From assembly GCA_024638545.1 (NCBI GenBank), contig JAHEKD010000002.1:1-8695 (forward strand): a DNA stretch of 8,695 nucleotides. Reading direction: 5' to 3'. Source of the DNA: Gammaproteobacteria bacterium. Its GTDB lineage: Bacteria; Pseudomonadota; Gammaproteobacteria; Arenicellales; JAHEKD01. The notes below the pieces were generated by a model. The model made no database searches and had not been told where the DNA came from. It saw only the letters and a list, made by a program, of their open reading frames with translations. The translations under genes were made by a program, and so were the position numbers. How positions within the stretch are numbered: the first letter of the stretch is position 1; the number at the start of each line of letters is the position of its first letter. Positions 6,675 to 8,695 of this stretch are shown here, in pieces.

Positions 6675-6692
6675 GGTGAGAAATGCGGGCTA
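6675..6692 (-). repeat. Right terminal inverted repeat (copy C), supplies the stop codon of the Calx-beta gene
   Basis: GGTGAGAAATGCGGGCTA on the plus strand is the reverse complement of copy B. Its last three bases, CTA at 6690-6692, read as the TAG stop of the minus-strand Calx-beta frame. Confidence 0.9.
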
Positions 6693-8435
6693 GTCATCAT
6701 CCTTGATAGTAGCACTCGCAGAGCCTGCGTCAAACTTGGCTCCATGAACATTCGATATTAATAATGAAAAGGTTTCATCCAATTCACTGCGGTCATCATT
6801 TATAAGGGGAATTGATAAATACATTTGCTGTGTTGGTCCCTGCATGGATCGATACCCAGATTTGCCGGTATAGTCCTCGCCGTCGATTGCCGTAGCGTCC
6901 GCTGTAGAAAAATTAAACTCGACTATGTTCTGACCCGGTGCCTGATCCAGTGAGAATGTAAACACAGCCGCATCGGAATCTTCGTTCACTATAACATCGG
7001 TTATACTGAGCGTGTTTGTAATTCGATCATTGTCCACGATCGATGAGGTCACAATGGGTTCGAGGATCTGTGCACCGGATAAATTACTAACCTCAACATC
7101 GAAGGTTTCAAGCCTCTCGGGTTCGTCATCATCGAATATGGGGACAGATACAAATCTACTTGTTTCATTGCCAGTCATTTTCCTGAACCCTGATTCTCCG
7201 GAAAAGTCTGCGCCATCAACAGCTGTGCCATTTAAAGTTGAAAAATTAAACTCAACTTCATCCTGGTCAGGTGGCTCAGAGAGCGAAAATCTGATAACCG
7301 CATTACCAACAGACTCATCGACCGTGACTGCATCAATTGTTAAATAAATGGTTTTTGGCGCATCATCATCTTTAATGGTAACAATTGCTGTTGAATGATT
7401 TGTGTCTGCATTGAACAAATTGGTGATTTCAACAAAGAAATCTTCATTTTGCTCAATACTATCATCATTGATGATTGGAATTTTAACGTACTTTACTGTT
7501 TCGCTGCCGCTAAAGTCTCTAGTCCCCGACTTTGCAAGAAAATCCTCTCCTTCAATTGCAGTATCACTTACTGTTGAGAAGCTGAACTCTACGGGAAATT
7601 GACCGGGAGGCTTGGACAATGAGAACTTGATGATTGCTTCCTGCTGTTGCTCATTAATCAAAGTATCTGATACTGAAAGCATATTCTCAGGTGCTGACTG
7701 ATCATTTTCAGTTATCGTTGCCAGGCCTGTCGATCTCGCGATCACCGCACCTATCACGTTGGATATTTCAAAACTAAATGTTTCAGTTCCCTCAACATCG
7801 AAATCATCTATGATCGCTACAGATATTCGGGTACTGGTGGCAGGACCTGTCAGGGTAATGATATCTGACGTTGTGATATAGTCCTGACCACTTCTTGCAG
7901 TTTCATCAAGCGTTTGGAATTCAAACTCAACGCTATCAGTACCAGGTGCGCGCGACAGACTGATCTCGAATTCAGCGAAACCCGCCCCTTCATCCACAAT
8001 GATATCGTTCACTGAAATAGTGATTGGCGATTTGTTATCAAAAGATGCCAAAAGCCGCGTCTCCGGCCAGTCTTCAACAGCACTGTAAAAGGCATTTGCC
8101 GGTAGTTCAGTTTCGCTGATAGCATCTTGACTTAAAGCCATGCTTTGAAATTCAAATGCTTTCGAGTCTCTGTAAGCCAGCGAATAGAAATTGACAGCTT
8201 GACGCTCTGCCACATGAGGCTGGCCATCAAATACTGATGTTGACCTGTCTTTAGCAAGCGCAATTTTCAAAATTCCGCCGTGATTGATGTTTGCAGCGAC
8301 AACAGAGTCGTTAATTAACTCAGCCAGCTTTGGCGGACGGGAGTGCAAAAAATGTCCCTGACCGTTATTTGCATATATATAGTGATCACATACTTCGGGT
8401 GAATATCCACAAGCTGCATTTAAATCGAAATCCAT
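6690..8435 (-). CDS. Calx-beta repeat protein, probably truncated at both ends
   Basis: The 581-residue product carries four Calx-beta domains, calcium-binding immunoglobulin-like folds found mainly in secreted or surface adhesion proteins. The domains lie at about residues 137-245, 252-358, 363-470 and 476-581, with a period of 111-115 residues. Each has a start of the I-x-V-D-E-G or V-N-E-D type, a central G-x-D-Y/F, an E-T-F or E-D-F step, and an I-x-D-N/D-D end. Residues 1-136 match no domain I know and contain C9 and C16. No signal peptide or membrane segment follows the first ATG, and there is no Shine-Dalgarno sequence. The open frame continues upstream to a stop at 8550-8552, including a cysteine in D-C-S-G, with no ATG, GTG or TTG, so the true N-terminus is probably lost. 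The stop codon is donated by the terminal repeat of the adjacent element, right after the fourth domain's D-D-D. It may be a pseudogene or an expressed remnant. Confidence 0.8.
   Translation of the reverse strand: MDFDLNAACGYSPEVCDHYIYANNGQGHFLHSRPPKLAELINDSVVAANINHGGILKIALAKDRSTSVFDGQPHVAERQAVNFYSLAYRDSKAFEFQSMALSQDAISETELPANAFYSAVEDWPETRLLASFDNKSPITISVNDIIVDEGAGFAEFEISLSRAPGTDSVEFEFQTLDETARSGQDYITTSDIITLTGPATSTRISVAIIDDFDVEGTETFSFEISNVIGAVIARSTGLATITENDQSAPENMLSVSDTLINEQQQEAIIKFSLSKPPGQFPVEFSFSTVSDTAIEGEDFLAKSGTRDFSGSETVKYVKIPIINDDSIEQNEDFFVEITNLFNADTNHSTAIVTIKDDDAPKTIYLTIDAVTVDESVGNAVIRFSLSEPPDQDEVEFNFSTLNGTAVDGADFSGESGFRKMTGNETSRFVSVPIFDDDEPERLETFDVEVSNLSGAQILEPIVTSSIVDNDRITNTLSITDVIVNEDSDAAVFTFSLDQAPGQNIVEFNFSTADATAIDGEDYTGKSGYRSMQGPTQQMYLSIPLINDDRSELDETFSLLISNVHGAKFDAGSASATIKDDD
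6693..8027 (-). repeat. Four tandem Calx-beta domain repeats
   Basis: In coding order the repeat units span about 8027-7701, 7682-7362, 7349-7026 and 7010-6693. Units 2 to 4 are most alike and share the F-S-L-S/D-x-P-P/A-G/D-Q...V-E-F-x-F-S-T and D-G/E-x-D-F/Y...S-G blocks, suggesting more recent duplication. Unit 1 is more diverged (D-Y-I-T-T-S in place of the F/Y-x-x-K/E-S-G block, ending I-T-E-N-D). Acidic residues at the domain edges fit calcium binding at domain junctions. Confidence 0.8.
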
Positions 8436-8695
8436 ATGATTATCAAAATATTCGGTTACAGCACCTGAGCAATCAATTCTATCAAAGTCACTATCAGAGA
8501 GGATATTGTTGTTTACGGTTTGATAATGGTTATCTCCATATTGTTTTTCTTATCAATACGAGACTGTAAAGGACGTGGTTTTCAACCATCCACAAAAAAC
8601 CTTTAAGGCATGGAAATCAAGCCTTGTCTGCGCCATATGTTTCGATCCCGGTAATAACCTCTGTCAATATGCTAATTTAAAGACTGCGGATTATC
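8436..8695. other. Region upstream of the Calx-beta gene, no intact gene recognised
   Basis: On the minus strand, 8549-8436 is open in the Calx-beta frame and looks like coding sequence (Asp- and Asn-rich, with D-C-S-G). From 8550 to 8695 all three minus frames contain stops. A perfect TTGACA lies at 8667-8662 but no good -10 follows at normal spacing. A short stem, AAGGC/GCCTT at 8625-8621 and 8609-8605, is followed five bases later by six T residues and could be a weak minus-strand terminator. On the plus strand I see no supported gene. Confidence 0.5.

Larger units (their letters stand above)
6474..6692. mobile_element. MITE-like element or deleted insertion sequence, 219 bp, with perfect 18-bp terminal inverted repeats
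   Basis: TAGCCCGCATTTCTCACC at 6474-6491 recurs as an exact inverted copy at 6675-6692. The interior is more GC-rich than its surroundings and carries no complete gene. It can fold: G-C-C-G-G-C-A at 6548-6554 pairs with 6573-6579, CATCGT at 6595-6600 pairs with ACGATG at 6605-6610 across a four-base loop, and GCCC at 6635-6638 pairs with GGGC at 6642-6645. Outside the repeats the flanks share only AC on the minus strand (GAC before, ACG after). If the terminal TA belongs to the target, a TA duplication is also possible. A transposase in trans would be needed. I cannot assign an IS family from memory with confidence. The right end overlaps the stop codon of the Calx-beta gene. Confidence 0.75.

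Noticed and set aside
6563..6751. 62-codon minus-strand frame spanning the right half of the 219-bp element
   Set aside because: It starts inside the Calx-beta gene in a different frame and crosses the terminal repeat. Its Pro/Arg/Gly-rich translation reflects the GC-rich element rather than a gene.
6693..8027. CRISPR-like or satellite repeats
   Set aside because: The roughly 330-base periodicity comes from tandem Calx-beta protein domains that are diverged at the DNA level. There are no short exact repeats with unique spacers anywhere in the window.
8330..8569. 79-codon plus-strand frame at the Calx-beta 5' end
   Set aside because: It lies mostly antisense to the Calx-beta frame and its open upstream extension. 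It has no ribosome binding site and no recognisable features.

Overview
The window looks like a chromosomal segment of a gammaproteobacterium of moderate GC content. The evidence is gene content: a tatA-tatB-tatC operon with gammaproteobacterial-type TatA and TatB N-termini, a Rieske subunit of cytochrome bc1, an LpxL-type lipid A acyltransferase (so a Gram-negative envelope), and a PuuA-like ligase that resembles the Escherichia coli protein along its length. No ribosomal RNA or other marker is present, so I do not go below class level.

Layout. Positions 1-2066 are on the minus strand and read tatA, tatB, tatC, then the 5' part of petA (Rieske iron-sulfur protein), which runs off the left edge. 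petA has its own good extended -10 promoter. The Rieske protein carries a twin-arginine signal and is therefore a client of the translocase encoded just upstream. Positions 2067-2429 form a divergent intergenic region. Positions 2430-6213 hold three plus-strand genes: a glutamine synthetase family gamma-glutamylpolyamine ligase (puuA-like), an LpxL-like acyltransferase and an FAD/metal-dependent D-lactate dehydrogenase. They share a direction, but I see no evidence that they form one pathway.

Positions 6214-6692 contain no convincing gene. They hold three copies of one 18-base sequence: two in plus orientation (6241-6258 and 6474-6491) and one inverted (6675-6692). The last two bound a 219-base, hairpin-rich segment that looks like a MITE or a deleted insertion sequence. 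Its right terminus supplies the stop codon of the next gene.

Positions 6690-8435 (minus strand) encode four tandem Calx-beta domains after an unrecognised cysteine-containing N-terminal segment. There is no signal peptide. The open frame continues upstream of the first ATG to a stop at 8550-8552 without offering an ATG, GTG or TTG. Together with the element-derived stop, this suggests a surface or secreted calcium-binding protein gene damaged at both ends.

Most of the window is conserved housekeeping and metabolism. The part most worth a second look is the repeat element and the Calx-beta gene it abuts (about 6240-8550). I did not find a convincing new defence, RNA or biosynthetic system.
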